A DNA stretch of 64,000 bases from Naasia sp. Its GTDB lineage: Bacteria > Actinomycetota > Actinomycetes > Actinomycetales > Microbacteriaceae. Positions 52,920 to 62,257 of this stretch are shown here, in pieces. The notes beneath the pieces are model-generated. The model was not told where the DNA came from. It saw only the letters and a program-made list of their open reading frames with translations, and made no database searches. The stretch spans positions 1 to 64,000 of the forward strand of contig NZ_JAODMK010000040.1 in the NCBI RefSeq assembly GCF_025465545.1. The letters run 5' to 3'. A program made the position numbers and the translations under genes. Each line of letters begins with the position of its first letter. The stretch's first letter is position 1.

Positions 52920-53522
52920 CTAGAAGGGCTGAGGCTCCGGCATGCCGGTGCGGAGCTCGACGGGCAGGTGCGCCAGGTCGTTGTGCACCACGAGCACGGG
53001 AGGCTTGGCGGAGCGCACGCGGATGATGGTCAGCCCGCAGTTGGCCTGGTTGAGGCCCAGCCAGCGCCAGGTGGGGGCGTCGAAGACATGCCGCACGAAC
53101 CAGCCGATCACGAAGTTGTGCGTGATGAGCAGGTCGTTCCGCTCACCGCGCGCGGGAGCCAGGAACTCCGAGACCGCGTCCTCCATCTGGGCGCGGCCCG
53201 CCTCGATCTCCGCCTCCGTCACCGAGTGGAACCAGGAGTCGAAGGAGCGCGGCGAATCCGGCGTCGGGCCCGACGGGATGCAGTCGAACAGCAGCGCGGA
53301 GGGGCGCGACTGCACGGCGGGTGCGACCTGACCGAACACCTGCGCGGTCTCCTCCGCCCGGCGCAGCGGGGAGTGCCACGCCCCGGTGAACGGGACACCG
53401 CTGAGACGCTGCGCGATCAGCTCGGCCTGACGCCGCCCACGGGCGGACAGCGGCCCGTCCGGAAGTCCGTGCTGCGCGTCCTGCTGCTCGCCGTGGCGGA
53501 CCAGGTAGAGGTAGTGAGACAA
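52920..53522 (-). CDS. Histidine phosphatase (phosphoglycerate mutase-like) family protein
   Basis: A 200-residue protein with the phosphohistidine motif RHGE at 9-12, SPLRRAEETA as the arginine-bearing second motif and LITHNFVIG with the second histidine. Substrate unknown. The TTG start has AGGA a few bases upstream and lies 36 bp after the M16 peptidase stop, so the two may be co-transcribed. An ATG alternative is not available near the N-terminus. Confidence 0.87.
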   Translation of the reverse strand: MSHYLYLVRHGEQQDAQHGLPDGPLSARGRRQAELIAQRLSGVPFTGAWHSPLRRAEETAQVFGQVAPAVQSRPSALLFDCIPSGPTPDSPRSFDSWFHSVTEAEIEAGRAQMEDAVSEFLAPARGERNDLLITHNFVIGWFVRHVFDAPTWRWLGLNQANCGLTIIRVRSAKPPVLVVHNDLAHLPVELRTGMPEPQPF

Positions 53523-53558
53523 CGCTGTCCTAACGTGGGGTGCGGAAGGGGAAGAACG

Positions 53559-54917
53559 TCAGCGGCCGGCCGGCTGGCCGGCGAGGTCCGGCAGGAGGGC
53601 CTGGAGGCGCGCCTCATCGGCCGCGCCAACGGCGGTGATCGAGAGCGGGCGGCCCAGGAGGTCCCCCGCCAGGGCGCGCACGTCGCCGATCGTGACCGCC
53701 TCGAAGCGGCGAACCTGCTCGTCCAGGCTGAGGTACTCCCCCGTGCCGATCTCGGCCCGGCCGAGCCGGGACATTCGCACGTCGGAGTCCTCCAGAGCGA
53801 GCGCCGAGGAGCCGGCCAGCTGGCCGACCGCCCTCTGCAGCTCGAGCGCGGTCACGTCCTCGTCGGCCAGGCGGGCGAACTCGGCGAGCATCAGCTCGGC
53901 CACAGTCCCGACGTTGGCAGCGGCGGACGCGGCGGAGAGGGCCACGACCCCGGCATCCGAGAACGACGCGGCGTAGGAGTAGACCGAGTAGGCGAGCCCG
54001 CGCTTCTCGCGGACCTCCTGGAAGAGCCGCGAGGACATGCCGCCGCCGAGGATCGAGTTGAGGACCGAGAGCGCGGGGCGGCGCTCGTCAGCGGCGACCA
54101 GGCCGGGGACGCCGAGGAGGAGGTGCGTCTGCTCGGTGGGTCGCTCGACGAGGGTGAGCGCCGTGCCGCGCTCCAGCGGCCGCACCTCGGCTCGGCGGGA
54201 GGCCGGCGGGGCGACGTCCTCGAGCGCCCAGCCCGAGGCGCGCAGGCCGTGCAGCACCCCGCGCACGAGCTCGTCGTGATCGACCCCGCCCGCCGCGCTC
54301 ACGACGAGCTGGGAGGGCAGGTACTCGGAACGGTAGTGCTCTGCGACGGCATCCCGGCTCGCGCCGGCGATGGTGTCGGGGGTGCCGCCGATGGGACGGC
54401 CCAGCGGGTGGTCACCGAGGACCGCCTCGAAGAAGCGCTCGCTCGCCACGTCCCCCGGGTCGTCCTCTGCCATCGCGAGCTCCTCGAGGATGACCCCGCG
54501 CTCGAGCTCGAACTCGTCGGGGTCGAGCAGCGATGCGGCGACCATGTCGGCGATCACCTCGACCGCCATGCCGAGGTGCACGTCGCGCACCTTGGCGTAG
54601 TAGCAGGTGTACTCCTTGGCGGTCGCGGCGTTGTGCTCGCCGCCCACCGAGTCGAACGCGACGGCGATGTCGAGGGCGCTGCGGCGCGGAGTGCCCTTGA
54701 AGAGCAGGTGCTCGAGGAAGTGCGTGGAGCCCCGGGCGACGGTCGTCTCGTCCCGGGAGCCGACGGGGACCCAGAAGCCGACGGTCGCGCTCTTGGCGCC
54801 GGCGACCTCCTCCGAGAGGATGCGGATGCCGGACGCATGTACCGTGCGACGAACGAGCGTGCCCGCCTCTGCGAAGAGGAGGTCCGGCTCGTCGAGGGGA
54901 AGATCGACGCCTGACAT
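53559..54917 (-). CDS. M16-family zinc metallopeptidase (mitochondrial processing peptidase-like)
   Basis: A 452-residue peptidase with the inverted zinc motif HFLEH (66-70), the downstream glutamate region and the C-terminal non-catalytic half typical of M16B enzymes. Its usual place downstream of pnp in actinobacteria is here separated by an insertion. ATG 54917 lies 7 nt after TAGGGT (54930-54925); a GTG three codons upstream overlaps that box and is less likely. Physiological substrate unknown. Confidence 0.92.
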   Translation of the reverse strand: MSGVDLPLDEPDLLFAEAGTLVRRTVHASGIRILSEEVAGAKSATVGFWVPVGSRDETTVARGSTHFLEHLLFKGTPRRSALDIAVAFDSVGGEHNAATAKEYTCYYAKVRDVHLGMAVEVIADMVAASLLDPDEFELERGVILEELAMAEDDPGDVASERFFEAVLGDHPLGRPIGGTPDTIAGASRDAVAEHYRSEYLPSQLVVSAAGGVDHDELVRGVLHGLRASGWALEDVAPPASRRAEVRPLERGTALTLVERPTEQTHLLLGVPGLVAADERRPALSVLNSILGGGMSSRLFQEVREKRGLAYSVYSYAASFSDAGVVALSAASAAANVGTVAELMLAEFARLADEDVTALELQRAVGQLAGSSALALEDSDVRMSRLGRAEIGTGEYLSLDEQVRRFEAVTIGDVRALAGDLLGRPLSITAVGAADEARLQALLPDLAGQPAGR

Positions 54918-54992
54918 CGCGTTCACCCTACGTCACGAGGGTGCGCCCCCTCTGAGCGGCACTCGGACTGGGGTCGGTTATGAGGGGGACAA

Positions 54993-55006
54993 ACAGACTT
55001 GTCTGT
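54993..55006. promoter_or_regulatory. Perfect inverted repeat, probable TetR operator
   Basis: ACAGACTTGTCTGT is a perfect 14-bp palindrome, 171 bp before the TetR start and next to TTGTCT/TACTGT hexamers that could be a promoter. It is a good candidate for autoregulation, and might be shared with the divergent M16 gene. Confidence 0.6.
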
Positions 55007-55176
55007 CCTCACCTTCTGATACTGTCGTGACAACGATCCCCCCGGATCGAAACACCAGGGCTACCCTCCCTGGCTCAACGGTTCGCTCGGTTCTCCCCAA
55101 ACCGAGCGATCCATGTCGGACGCGGCTTCGCCCGCCGACTGAGACGGTCGCACTCGTGCGACCGAAGGAGGACGCC

Positions 55177-55767
55177 GTGGCGGCTGACGCCCCCATCCCA
55201 GCCGCCCGGCGTCCCTCTGCCGCGAAGATCCGCCTCCTCGAGGTGGCCGACCGGCTCTTCTACGCGGAGGGGGTGAACACGGTCGGCATCGACCGCATCA
55301 TCGCCGAGGCGGCCGTCACCAAGGCGACCTTCTACAAGCAGTACGGCTCGAAGGACGCCCTGATCCTCGAGTACGTCGCCGGCCGGGATCGTCAGGTCCG
55401 CGAGTCGATGACCGAGCTGGCCGAGTCGAGCCCGAGCGCGGCGGCGACGCTGCAGGCCCTCGTCGAGACCATCGTCGCCGACACGAACCGGCCGGACTTC
55501 CGCGGCTGTCCCTTCATCAACGCGGCGGCCGAATTCTCCGATCCCGCCCATCCGGTGCGTCGCGCCATCGGCGCGCACCGCGACTGGTTCACCTCGTTCC
55601 TCGAGGACCTGCTGGCGGAGTCGGGCCACCCCACTCCCGGTGCGGCAGCCGACGAGCTCTACCTGCTGCGGGACGGCGCGATGGCGGGCGGCTACGCCGG
55701 TGACACCGTCGCCGCGAACTCCGCCCTGCTGCGAGCCGCGCGCCGCATCTTCGCCGAGGCCCGCTGA
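55177..55767 (+). CDS. TetR-family transcriptional regulator
   Basis: A 196-residue repressor with the helix-turn-helix at about 28-62 (VGIDRIIAEAAVTKATFYKQYGSKDAL) and a ligand domain containing FRGCPFINAAAEF near residue 108. That cysteine-bearing motif is common in TetR proteins near oxidoreductases and could sense electrophiles, which is inference. GTG at 55177 has AAGGAGG 5 nt upstream. The neighbouring aldo-keto reductases on the other strand are candidate targets. Confidence 0.87.
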   Translation: MAADAPIPAARRPSAAKIRLLEVADRLFYAEGVNTVGIDRIIAEAAVTKATFYKQYGSKDALILEYVAGRDRQVRESMTELAESSPSAAATLQALVETIVADTNRPDFRGCPFINAAAEFSDPAHPVRRAIGAHRDWFTSFLEDLLAESGHPTPGAAADELYLLRDGAMAGGYAGDTVAANSALLRAARRIFAEAR

Positions 55768-55794
55768 CCGCCGGCGCACTTCCGCACTGGTTCT

Positions 55795-55865
55795 CAGCAG
55801 GCACGCTTGCGCTCGGCAGGCGGAAACGGGCGGGAACCGCCTGTTCTGCGCGGTTCTGCCTGCTG
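55795..55865. repeat. Intergenic AGCAGGC palindrome, copy iii
   Basis: Outer arms CAGCAGGCA (55795-55803) and TGCCTGCTG (55857-55865) are exact complements; inner CAGGCGG and CCGCCTG also pair. It contains GCTCGGCAGGCGGAAACGGG (55811-55830), the shared core. It lies between the convergent TetR and aldo-keto reductase genes and may terminate both. Confidence 0.65.
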
Positions 55866-55872
55866 CGGGGAG

Positions 55873-57099
55873 TCAGTACTGGGACGCCCTGTCGAGCGCC
55901 GTGACCTGCGAGCGGCTGAGGTGCACGCTGGCCGCCCCGACGATCTCCGCGACCTGCTCCGGCCGGCTGGCGCTCACGACGGGCGCCGTGACGAGCGGCT
56001 TGGTGAGCAGCCAGGACACGGCGGCGGTCGACATGGAGACGCCCTGCTGCTCGGCCACGTCCTCGAGGGCGTCGAGCACCCGGAAGCCGCGCTTGTTGAG
56101 GTACTGCTCCACCCGGACCGCCCGCGAGTGCGCGTCGGAGCCCCTGGCCTCCTTGCTGCGGCCCCGGTACTTGCCGGTGAGGAATCCGTTCGCGAGGGCG
56201 AAGTAGGGCACCACGGCGAGACCCTGCGCCCGCACGATGGGGAGCAGATCCTTCTCGTACTCGGCTCGGTGCACGAGGTTGTAGTGGGCCTGCACGGCCA
56301 CGAAGCGCGGCAGCATCAGCTGTCCGGCCGTGATCCGCGCCTCCATCAGCCGGTCGGGAGCGTAGTTGGAGGCGGCGAGGTAGCGCACCTTGCCGCTGCG
56401 CACGAGGGAGTCCGCGGCGGTCAGGCTCTCCTCGAGCGGGACGTCGGGGTCGTCGAAGTGGAAGTAGAGCAGGTCGACCGTCTCGACGCCGAGCCGGGCG
56501 AGGGACGCCTCGGTGGCGCGCACGATGCTCTGGGCCGACAGCCCCGGATGCTCGGCGCTGCGGGAGACCTTGGTGGACAGCACGATGCCGTCCCGGTTCC
56601 GCCGGGAGCGGAGCCATGCGCCGATCAGCGTCTCACTGCGTCCGGCGGCATAGGAGTCCGCCGTGTCCACGGCGTTGCCGCCGGCCTCCGTGTAGGTGTC
56701 GAGGATCGCCGTCGTGGCGTCGGCACTCGCGGTCCAGCCGAAGGTGCTGCCGCCGAGGATGACGGGGAACACCGCGAGGTCCGTGTCGTCGAAGCGGCGC
56801 AGCCGGTAGCGCTTCGACGGCTCGTCGAGGAGCGGTCGCGTCTCGGTCGCGGCCATGCCGGCGAGAGACCGGGTGATCACGCCGAGCGCCTCCGCGACCG
56901 CGGGCTCCTCGCCCGGCCGGTCCGGAGCGGCGGGGCGCTCCAGCACGGTGGCGGTCGGCGCCACCTGCGAGGCCTGACCGGCCTGTCCGGCCGCCTCCTG
57001 CGCCGGCTGGGCGGGCGACGCGGCGACGGGGGTCTCGTCGAGCGGCCAGTCCCAGAGCGGGACCTGGGCGTACACCGGGGCGCGGGAGGGCTCCGCCAT
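55873..57099 (-). CDS. Aldo-keto reductase with long N-terminal extension
   Basis: NAD(P)H-dependent carbonyl reductase. The 408-residue protein has a complete catalytic tetrad: D145 (AVDTADSY), Y150, K177 (LSTKVSR) and H214 (YFHFDDPD). The barrel starts near residue 97; the preceding part is Ala/Pro/Gln-rich and unlike the family. ATG 57099 has GGGAGGGG upstream. The substrate is unknown. The next gene upstream is a paralogue. Confidence 0.88.
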   Translation of the reverse strand: MAEPSRAPVYAQVPLWDWPLDETPVAASPAQPAQEAAGQAGQASQVAPTATVLERPAAPDRPGEEPAVAEALGVITRSLAGMAATETRPLLDEPSKRYRLRRFDDTDLAVFPVILGGSTFGWTASADATTAILDTYTEAGGNAVDTADSYAAGRSETLIGAWLRSRRNRDGIVLSTKVSRSAEHPGLSAQSIVRATEASLARLGVETVDLLYFHFDDPDVPLEESLTAADSLVRSGKVRYLAASNYAPDRLMEARITAGQLMLPRFVAVQAHYNLVHRAEYEKDLLPIVRAQGLAVVPYFALANGFLTGKYRGRSKEARGSDAHSRAVRVEQYLNKRGFRVLDALEDVAEQQGVSMSTAAVSWLLTKPLVTAPVVSASRPEQVAEIVGAASVHLSRSQVTALDRASQY

Positions 57100-57262
57100 G
57101 CTCCCCTCCCGTTCTCTGCAGGGCGGGTAGGGCGCCGAGGATGCCTCGCGCCTCCGCCTGCAGTCACGACGAACTGCGACGTCGCTGCTGCTGTCCGATC
57201 AGCCTACGCGTCGAGCGGGCTCGGCACCCCGACGATCTCCTGATCGTTACCGGGGCGACGGG

Positions 57263-58204
57263 TCAGCCGCTGACCCGGTCGAGCAGGGCGAGCTGGTGGC
57301 GGGTGAGGGTGATCTCCACGGCGGGAAGCATGTCGAGGAGGGCGGGTCCGTCCTTCGCCCGCACGACGACCGCGGACACGTGGGGCCGGCTGAGCACCCA
57401 GGCGAGGGCGACCCGGCCGATGTTCTCCCCCACCTCGTGGGAGATGCCCTCCAGCGTCTCGAGCACCTTGTTCCCCCGCCTGCCGACATAGCGCAGCGCC
57501 CCGGCGAACATCGGCGAGCTGGGCAGGTCGTCACGGGTGCGGAAGTCGCCGCGCAGGTAGCCGCTGGCCAGCGGGAGCCGGGCGAGCATGCCGAGCCGGT
57601 AGGTCTCCACGACGGGCGCGAGCTCCTGCTCGTAGCGGCGGCGCTCCATCAGGCTGTACTCCGCGAAGACCGCTTCGGGCCAGGGGAGGCCGATGGTGGT
57701 CGACACCCGCTGCGCTTCGACCAGGCGGGGGCCGGAGAAGTCGGAGACCGCGAGGTGGCGGACCTTGCCGGCCGCCATCAGCTCGGCGACCGCGGTGAGG
57801 GACTCCTCGAGGGGGGTCTCGGGATGGTCGCCGTCGAAGGAGAGCAGGTCGATGTAGCCGGTCCGCAGGCGTTCGAGCGAGGCGTCCACCGCGTCGAGGA
57901 CGCTGCGCCGCCGAAGCCCGGGCGCGTCCGGGTGCCGGCCGATCTTGGTCGCGATAACCACCCGCTCACGCTGCGGATGGCGCGCCAGCCAGGAGCCGAT
58001 CATCACCTCGCTGCGGCCTCCCGCATAGTGGTCGGCGGTGCTGATCAGGGTGCCGCCCGCCCCATGGAACTCATCCAGCACGTCGATCACCGCGTCGTAA
58101 CCGGCGGTCCAGCCGAAGATCGAGCCGTCGATGCCGTAGGGGAAGACGCCGACGCCGGTGCTGCCGATCTGCCGTGAGACAGGCGTGGGAGCCACGGATT
58201 CCAT
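57263..58204 (-). CDS. Aldo-keto reductase paralogue with altered catalytic residues
   Basis: A 313-residue barrel clearly related to the downstream gene. Aligning the two, Y60 and K87 are kept, but the catalytic aspartate is S55 (LISTADHY) and the catalytic histidine position is D124 (LSFDGDHPE). It may be inactive, or have a different chemistry. AGGGAGGCGGG precedes the ATG, and TAAAAT at 58243-58238 is the best -10. The 162 bp between the two genes hold no clear terminator. Confidence 0.85.
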   Translation of the reverse strand: MESVAPTPVSRQIGSTGVGVFPYGIDGSIFGWTAGYDAVIDVLDEFHGAGGTLISTADHYAGGRSEVMIGSWLARHPQRERVVIATKIGRHPDAPGLRRRSVLDAVDASLERLRTGYIDLLSFDGDHPETPLEESLTAVAELMAAGKVRHLAVSDFSGPRLVEAQRVSTTIGLPWPEAVFAEYSLMERRRYEQELAPVVETYRLGMLARLPLASGYLRGDFRTRDDLPSSPMFAGALRYVGRRGNKVLETLEGISHEVGENIGRVALAWVLSRPHVSAVVVRAKDGPALLDMLPAVEITLTRHQLALLDRVSG

Positions 58205-58401
58205 CCCGCCTCCCTCCGGCGATCGGTCGCTCCCTTGATTTTACGAGGAAGTGGAAGCATATGCGCCCCCCCGGGTGGGCGCGCGGGTCCGCGCCACCGT
58301 GTGGGCGGACCGGACGGTCACTGCACGGCATCGAGAGAGCCGGCAATCGTGCCGAGGCCGCCTGCCGAGTTCGCCGTCCGGGAACGGAGTCCGGGAATGG
58401 C

Positions 58402-58435
58402 GGAGGCCCGCCCCGCTGCTGCGGGACGGGCCTCC
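58402..58435 (-). terminator. pnp terminator hairpin
   Basis: GGAGGCCCG and CGGGCCTCC pair, extended by CCCG/CGGG across one mismatch, with a small loop. It starts 14 bp after the pnp stop. Confidence 0.7.
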
Positions 58436-58449
58436 GGAACGGGTGGTGC

Positions 58450-60714
58450 TCAGATCGAGGCGTCCACCGACTCGGCGTCGGCCGGAGCGGACTCCGCCTC
58501 GTCCTCGGCGAGCACCGGGGCGAGCGACAGCTTTCCGCGGTCGTCCACCTTGGTGATCTCCACCTGGATCTTCTGGCCGACACCCAGCACGTCCTCGACG
58601 TTCTCGACGCGCTTGCCGCCCGCCAGCTTGCGCACCTCGGAGATGTGCAGCAGGCCGTCACGACCGGGCATGAGCGAGACGAAGGCGCCGAAGGTGGCGA
58701 GCTTCACGACGGTGCCGATGAAGCGCTCGCCGATCTCGGGGTTGTGCGGGTTGGCGATCGCGTTGACCGCCGAGCGGGCCGCCTCGGCCGAGGGGCCGTC
58801 GACGGCGCCGATGTAGACCGTGCCGTCCTCCTCGATGGAGATGTCGGCGCCCGTGTCGTCCTGGATCTGGTTGATCGTCTTGCCCTTCGGGCCGATCAGC
58901 TCGCCGATCTTGTCGACGGGGATCTGAACGCTGATGACGCGGGGCGCGGTGGGCGCCATCTCGTCGGGAGCATCGATCGCCGCATTCAGGACCGCCAGGA
59001 TCGCCGTGCGAGCCTCCTTCGCCTGCTTGAGCGCACCGTCGAGCACCGACGACGGGAGCCCGGAGAGCTTCGTGTCGAGCTGGATGGCGGTGACGAACTC
59101 GCTCGTGCCGGCGACCTTGAAGTCCATGTCCCCGAGCGCGTCCTCGGCGCCCAGGATGTCGGTGAGCGCCGCGTAGCGGGTCTCCCCGTCGACCGTGTCG
59201 GACACGAGGCCCATCGCGATGCCGGCGACCGGGGCGCGCAGAGGCACACCGGCGTTCAGCAGGGAGAGGGTGGATGCACAGACGGAGCCCATCGACGTCG
59301 AGCCGTTGGAGCCGAGAGCCTCGGACACCTGGCGGATCGCGTAGGGGAACTCCTCGCGGGCGGGCAGCACCGGCACGAGCGCGCGCTCGGCGAGGAAGCC
59401 GTGCCCGATCTCGCGACGCTTCGGCGACCCGACCCGACCGGTCTCACCGGTGGAGTAGGGCGGGAAGTTGTAGTGGTGCAGGTAGCGCTTCTTCGTGACC
59501 GGGGCCAGCGAGTCGATCTGCTGCTCCATCTTCAGCATGTTGAGCGTCGTGACCCCGAGGATCTGCGTCTCACCGCGCTGGAAGATGGCCGAGCCGTGAA
59601 CCCGCGGGATGACCGCGACCTCGGCGTCGAGCGGACGGATGTCGGCGAGTCCCCGGCCGTCCATGCGGATGCCATCGCGGAGGATCCGGTCCCGGACGAC
59701 CTTCTTCGTGACCGCCTTGTACGCGCCGCTCACCATCGGAGAGACGTCGGCGCCGAGCTCGCCGGCCTCGACCTTCTGGGCGATGGCCGCCTTGACCCGC
59801 TCCTTGAGCGCGTCGTCGGCGTTCTGACGCTCCGTCTTGCCCGCGATCTGGTAGATCGAGGCGAGCTCGTCCAACGCGAGGGCGGACACGGCCTCGTACG
59901 CCGCGTCGTTGTAGGGCAGGAAGACCGGGTACTGCCGGACCTCCTTGGCCGCCTGCGAGGCGAGCGAGGCCTGAGCCTCGACCAGCTGCTTGAGGAACGG
60001 CTTGGCCGCCTCGAGCCCCTGAGCGACGACAGCCTCGTTGGGCTTGGTCGCGCCGCCCTGGATGAGGCCCCAGGCGTGCTCGGTGGCCTCGGCCTCGACC
60101 ATCATGATGGCGACGTCCTCGACCCCCTTCGCGTCCTTCACGACCCGGCCCGCGACCGTGAGGTCGAAGACGGCCCGCTCGAGCTGCGAGTGCTTGGGGA
60201 AGGCGACCCACTGGTCGTCGATCAGCGCGAGGCGCACACCGGCGATCGGGCCGTCGAACGGCACGCCGGAGATCTGGCTGGACATGCTCGCCGCGTTGAT
60301 GGCGAGGGCGTCGTAGAACTCGTCGGGCGCGATCGAGAGGACCGTGATGACGATCTGCACCTCGTTGCGGAGGCCCTCCACGAACGACGGGCGAAGCGGC
60401 CGGTCGATCAGGCGGCAGACGAGGATCGCCTCGGTGGAGGGGCGTCCCTCACGACGGAAGAACGAGCCGGGGATCTTGCCGGCCGCGTATGACCGCTCCT
60501 CGACGTCGACCGTCAGCGGGAAGAAGTCGAACTGGTCCTTGGGGTGCTTGCCGATGCTCGTCGCGGACAGCAGCATCGTCTCCTCGTCGAGGTAGGCGAC
60601 TGCTGCGCCCTGGGCCTGCTGCGCGAGGCGTCCTGCCTCGAAGCGGATGGTGCGGGTGCCGAACTTGCCGTTGTCGAGAACGGCCTCGGCGAACTTGATT
60701 TCTGGACCTTCCAA
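58450..60714 (-). CDS. pnp: Polynucleotide phosphorylase
   Basis: 3'-to-5' phosphorolytic exoribonuclease in RNA decay. The 754-residue protein has two RNase PH domains, a KH domain (about 610-670, [18 protein letters not shown]) and an S1 domain (about 678-745). The TTG start is preceded by AGGAGA at 7 nt; no ATG or GTG fits the conserved N-terminus. Upstream is a structured leader. The rpsO gene that often precedes pnp in actinobacteria is not adjacent here. Confidence 0.96.
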   Translation of the reverse strand: MEGPEIKFAEAVLDNGKFGTRTIRFEAGRLAQQAQGAAVAYLDEETMLLSATSIGKHPKDQFDFFPLTVDVEERSYAAGKIPGSFFRREGRPSTEAILVCRLIDRPLRPSFVEGLRNEVQIVITVLSIAPDEFYDALAINAASMSSQISGVPFDGPIAGVRLALIDDQWVAFPKHSQLERAVFDLTVAGRVVKDAKGVEDVAIMMVEAEATEHAWGLIQGGATKPNEAVVAQGLEAAKPFLKQLVEAQASLASQAAKEVRQYPVFLPYNDAAYEAVSALALDELASIYQIAGKTERQNADDALKERVKAAIAQKVEAGELGADVSPMVSGAYKAVTKKVVRDRILRDGIRMDGRGLADIRPLDAEVAVIPRVHGSAIFQRGETQILGVTTLNMLKMEQQIDSLAPVTKKRYLHHYNFPPYSTGETGRVGSPKRREIGHGFLAERALVPVLPAREEFPYAIRQVSEALGSNGSTSMGSVCASTLSLLNAGVPLRAPVAGIAMGLVSDTVDGETRYAALTDILGAEDALGDMDFKVAGTSEFVTAIQLDTKLSGLPSSVLDGALKQAKEARTAILAVLNAAIDAPDEMAPTAPRVISVQIPVDKIGELIGPKGKTINQIQDDTGADISIEEDGTVYIGAVDGPSAEAARSAVNAIANPHNPEIGERFIGTVVKLATFGAFVSLMPGRDGLLHISEVRKLAGGKRVENVEDVLGVGQKIQVEITKVDDRGKLSLAPVLAEDEAESAPADAESVDASI

Positions 60715-60915
60715 GAGGTCGTCTCCTCACATGAGTGCGCCGGAGCAGACAGGACAGCAGGAAGGAGCGTGGCTAGTCCGAGTCCGGACTTCTGGTCATC
60801 AGTAGAAGGCCGCCGGAACGACGGGGCGCCTCGCCCCGCTTCCGGAAACCCACCACTAACGACCAGCTTCCTGCCGATCTGCTCCGGTGGCGCCCGCACC
60901 GTAAGGGCGGGCGAC
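60715..60915 (-). ncRNA. Actino-pnp-type leader RNA
   Basis: The 200-nt leader folds into a long coaxial structure: 60740-60749 with 60878-60887, 60757-60764 with 60867-60874, 60792-60805 with 60853-60866 (14 bp including G-U pairs), and an inner 60813-60845 hairpin. Sequence such as CTGGTCGTTAGTGGTGGG matches my recollection of the Actino-pnp motif, a cis-regulatory RNA found upstream of pnp in Actinobacteria. An extended -10 (TGATAAGAT, 60930-60922) would start transcription near 60915. Confidence 0.75.
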
Positions 60916-60927
60916 TTCAGCATCTTA

Positions 60928-62190
60928 TCAGGCGGCGTCCCGGGGACCAGAGTGCACCGTGCCCGGATGGGCGAGCATCCACCGCCCGGATGCCACGGCG
61001 AGGACGAGGAGCGCGGCGGCGAAGCCGTAGAGCGCCACCGGCGCCGGGAGCACCGTGAGGGCGGCGCCGAGGAGCACCACGGGCACCACCATGCCCGCAT
61101 AGGACACGAGGAACAGGGCGGCGGTGACCTCGCCACGGGACTGCGGGGTGGAGAGCCGTCCCGCGACGGCGACGACCGCCCGGAAGAGCAGGCCGACGCC
61201 TGCGCCCATCAGGATCCCGCCGCCGGCGAAGAGCGGGAGGAGTTCGCGGTCGGCGCCCACGGTGAGCGCGGCGAGGCCCGCCGCGAGCAGCAGGACGCCG
61301 AGCCGCAGCGAGTGCGGAGCGGCCAGCCGGGCGAACAGGACGGGCCCGAGGGCCGCCGCCCCGAACACCGCGAAGCTGGTGATGCCGGCTGCGAGCGGCG
61401 ACTCCCGGCCGAGGCTCGCGGCCACGAAGCTGGGGGCAACGGAGGTGAAGAAGCCGAACACGCTGAAGACCGCGAACCCGGCCGCGCCGGCGGCCAGGAA
61501 CGGCGCCATGCCGCCCCGGGGAAGAGACACCCGCTGGGGACGGTAGCGCGGGCGCGGGGAGGAAGCCTCCATCGTCTCCGGCAGCACGAGCACGACCAGC
61601 GCGGCCGCCGCGAGCAGGACGACGAACACGAGATACGGGGTCACCAGAGGTGCGGGGAGCAGCTGGGCCAGGGCGCCCGCGAGCAGCGAGCCGGCGCCCC
61701 TGCCGCCCAGGTTCGCCACGGCCGACGCGACCCCGGCCAGTTCCGGCCGCTCCGCATCCTCCAGGTCGTGCAGGAACGCCGTGGCGGTCGACGCCAGCGC
61801 GCCGATGCCGACCCCGGAGACGAAGCGGGCGAGGAGCAGGCCCGGCACCTCGGGCCAGGCGAGGAACAGCGCGGCCGAGCAGAGTTCGAGCGCGAGGCCG
61901 CCGAGCAGGACCGGCCGACGGCCGAGGGTGTCGCTGAGGTGGCCGGCGAAGTACAGGCTCAGCATGACTCCCGCCACGTAGATCCCGAAGATCACGGTCA
62001 GCAGGAGGTCGCCGAAGGCCCCGCGCGCCTGGTAGAGCGTGTAGAGCGGGGTGGGGGCCGTGGAGAATGCCATCGCCACCAGGAAGACGGCGCCGACGAG
62101 CCAGAAGGCGGCCCGTCGGCTCACTCGGAGCCCGGATCGGGCCGCGGCGTCACGGGTCGGCGGAGTCGCAGCACTCCCCCGGACCGGCAC
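60928..62190 (-). CDS. MFS transporter
   Basis: A 420-residue major facilitator with about twelve membrane helices and motif A GHLSDTLGRRPV (about 83-94). The type suggests proton-driven drug or metabolite export; the substrate is unknown. The GTG start is 6 nt after TAGGGT (62202-62197), predicting a leaderless message. Its stop codon overlaps the pnp promoter region. Confidence 0.9.
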   Translation of the reverse strand: MPVRGSAATPPTRDAAARSGLRVSRRAAFWLVGAVFLVAMAFSTAPTPLYTLYQARGAFGDLLLTVIFGIYVAGVMLSLYFAGHLSDTLGRRPVLLGGLALELCSAALFLAWPEVPGLLLARFVSGVGIGALASTATAFLHDLEDAERPELAGVASAVANLGGRGAGSLLAGALAQLLPAPLVTPYLVFVVLLAAAALVVLVLPETMEASSPRPRYRPQRVSLPRGGMAPFLAAGAAGFAVFSVFGFFTSVAPSFVAASLGRESPLAAGITSFAVFGAAALGPVLFARLAAPHSLRLGVLLLAAGLAALTVGADRELLPLFAGGGILMGAGVGLLFRAVVAVAGRLSTPQSRGEVTAALFLVSYAGMVVPVVLLGAALTVLPAPVALYGFAAALLVLAVASGRWMLAHPGTVHSGPRDAA

Positions 62191-62257
62191 CGTCCGACCC
62201 TAACCCGGCATCCCGCCCGCGCGCCCCCTGCTGGGGCGGAATCGGGGCCGTCGCCCG

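Noticed and set aside
52527-54914. 795-codon plus-strand open frame
   Set aside because: Mostly antisense to the histidine phosphatase and M16 genes. Only its first part has meaning, as a fragment of the patatin pseudogene.
58174-60492. 772-codon plus-strand open frame
   Set aside because: Antisense shadow of pnp, with biased Arg/Asp/Leu/Val content and no recognisable domain.
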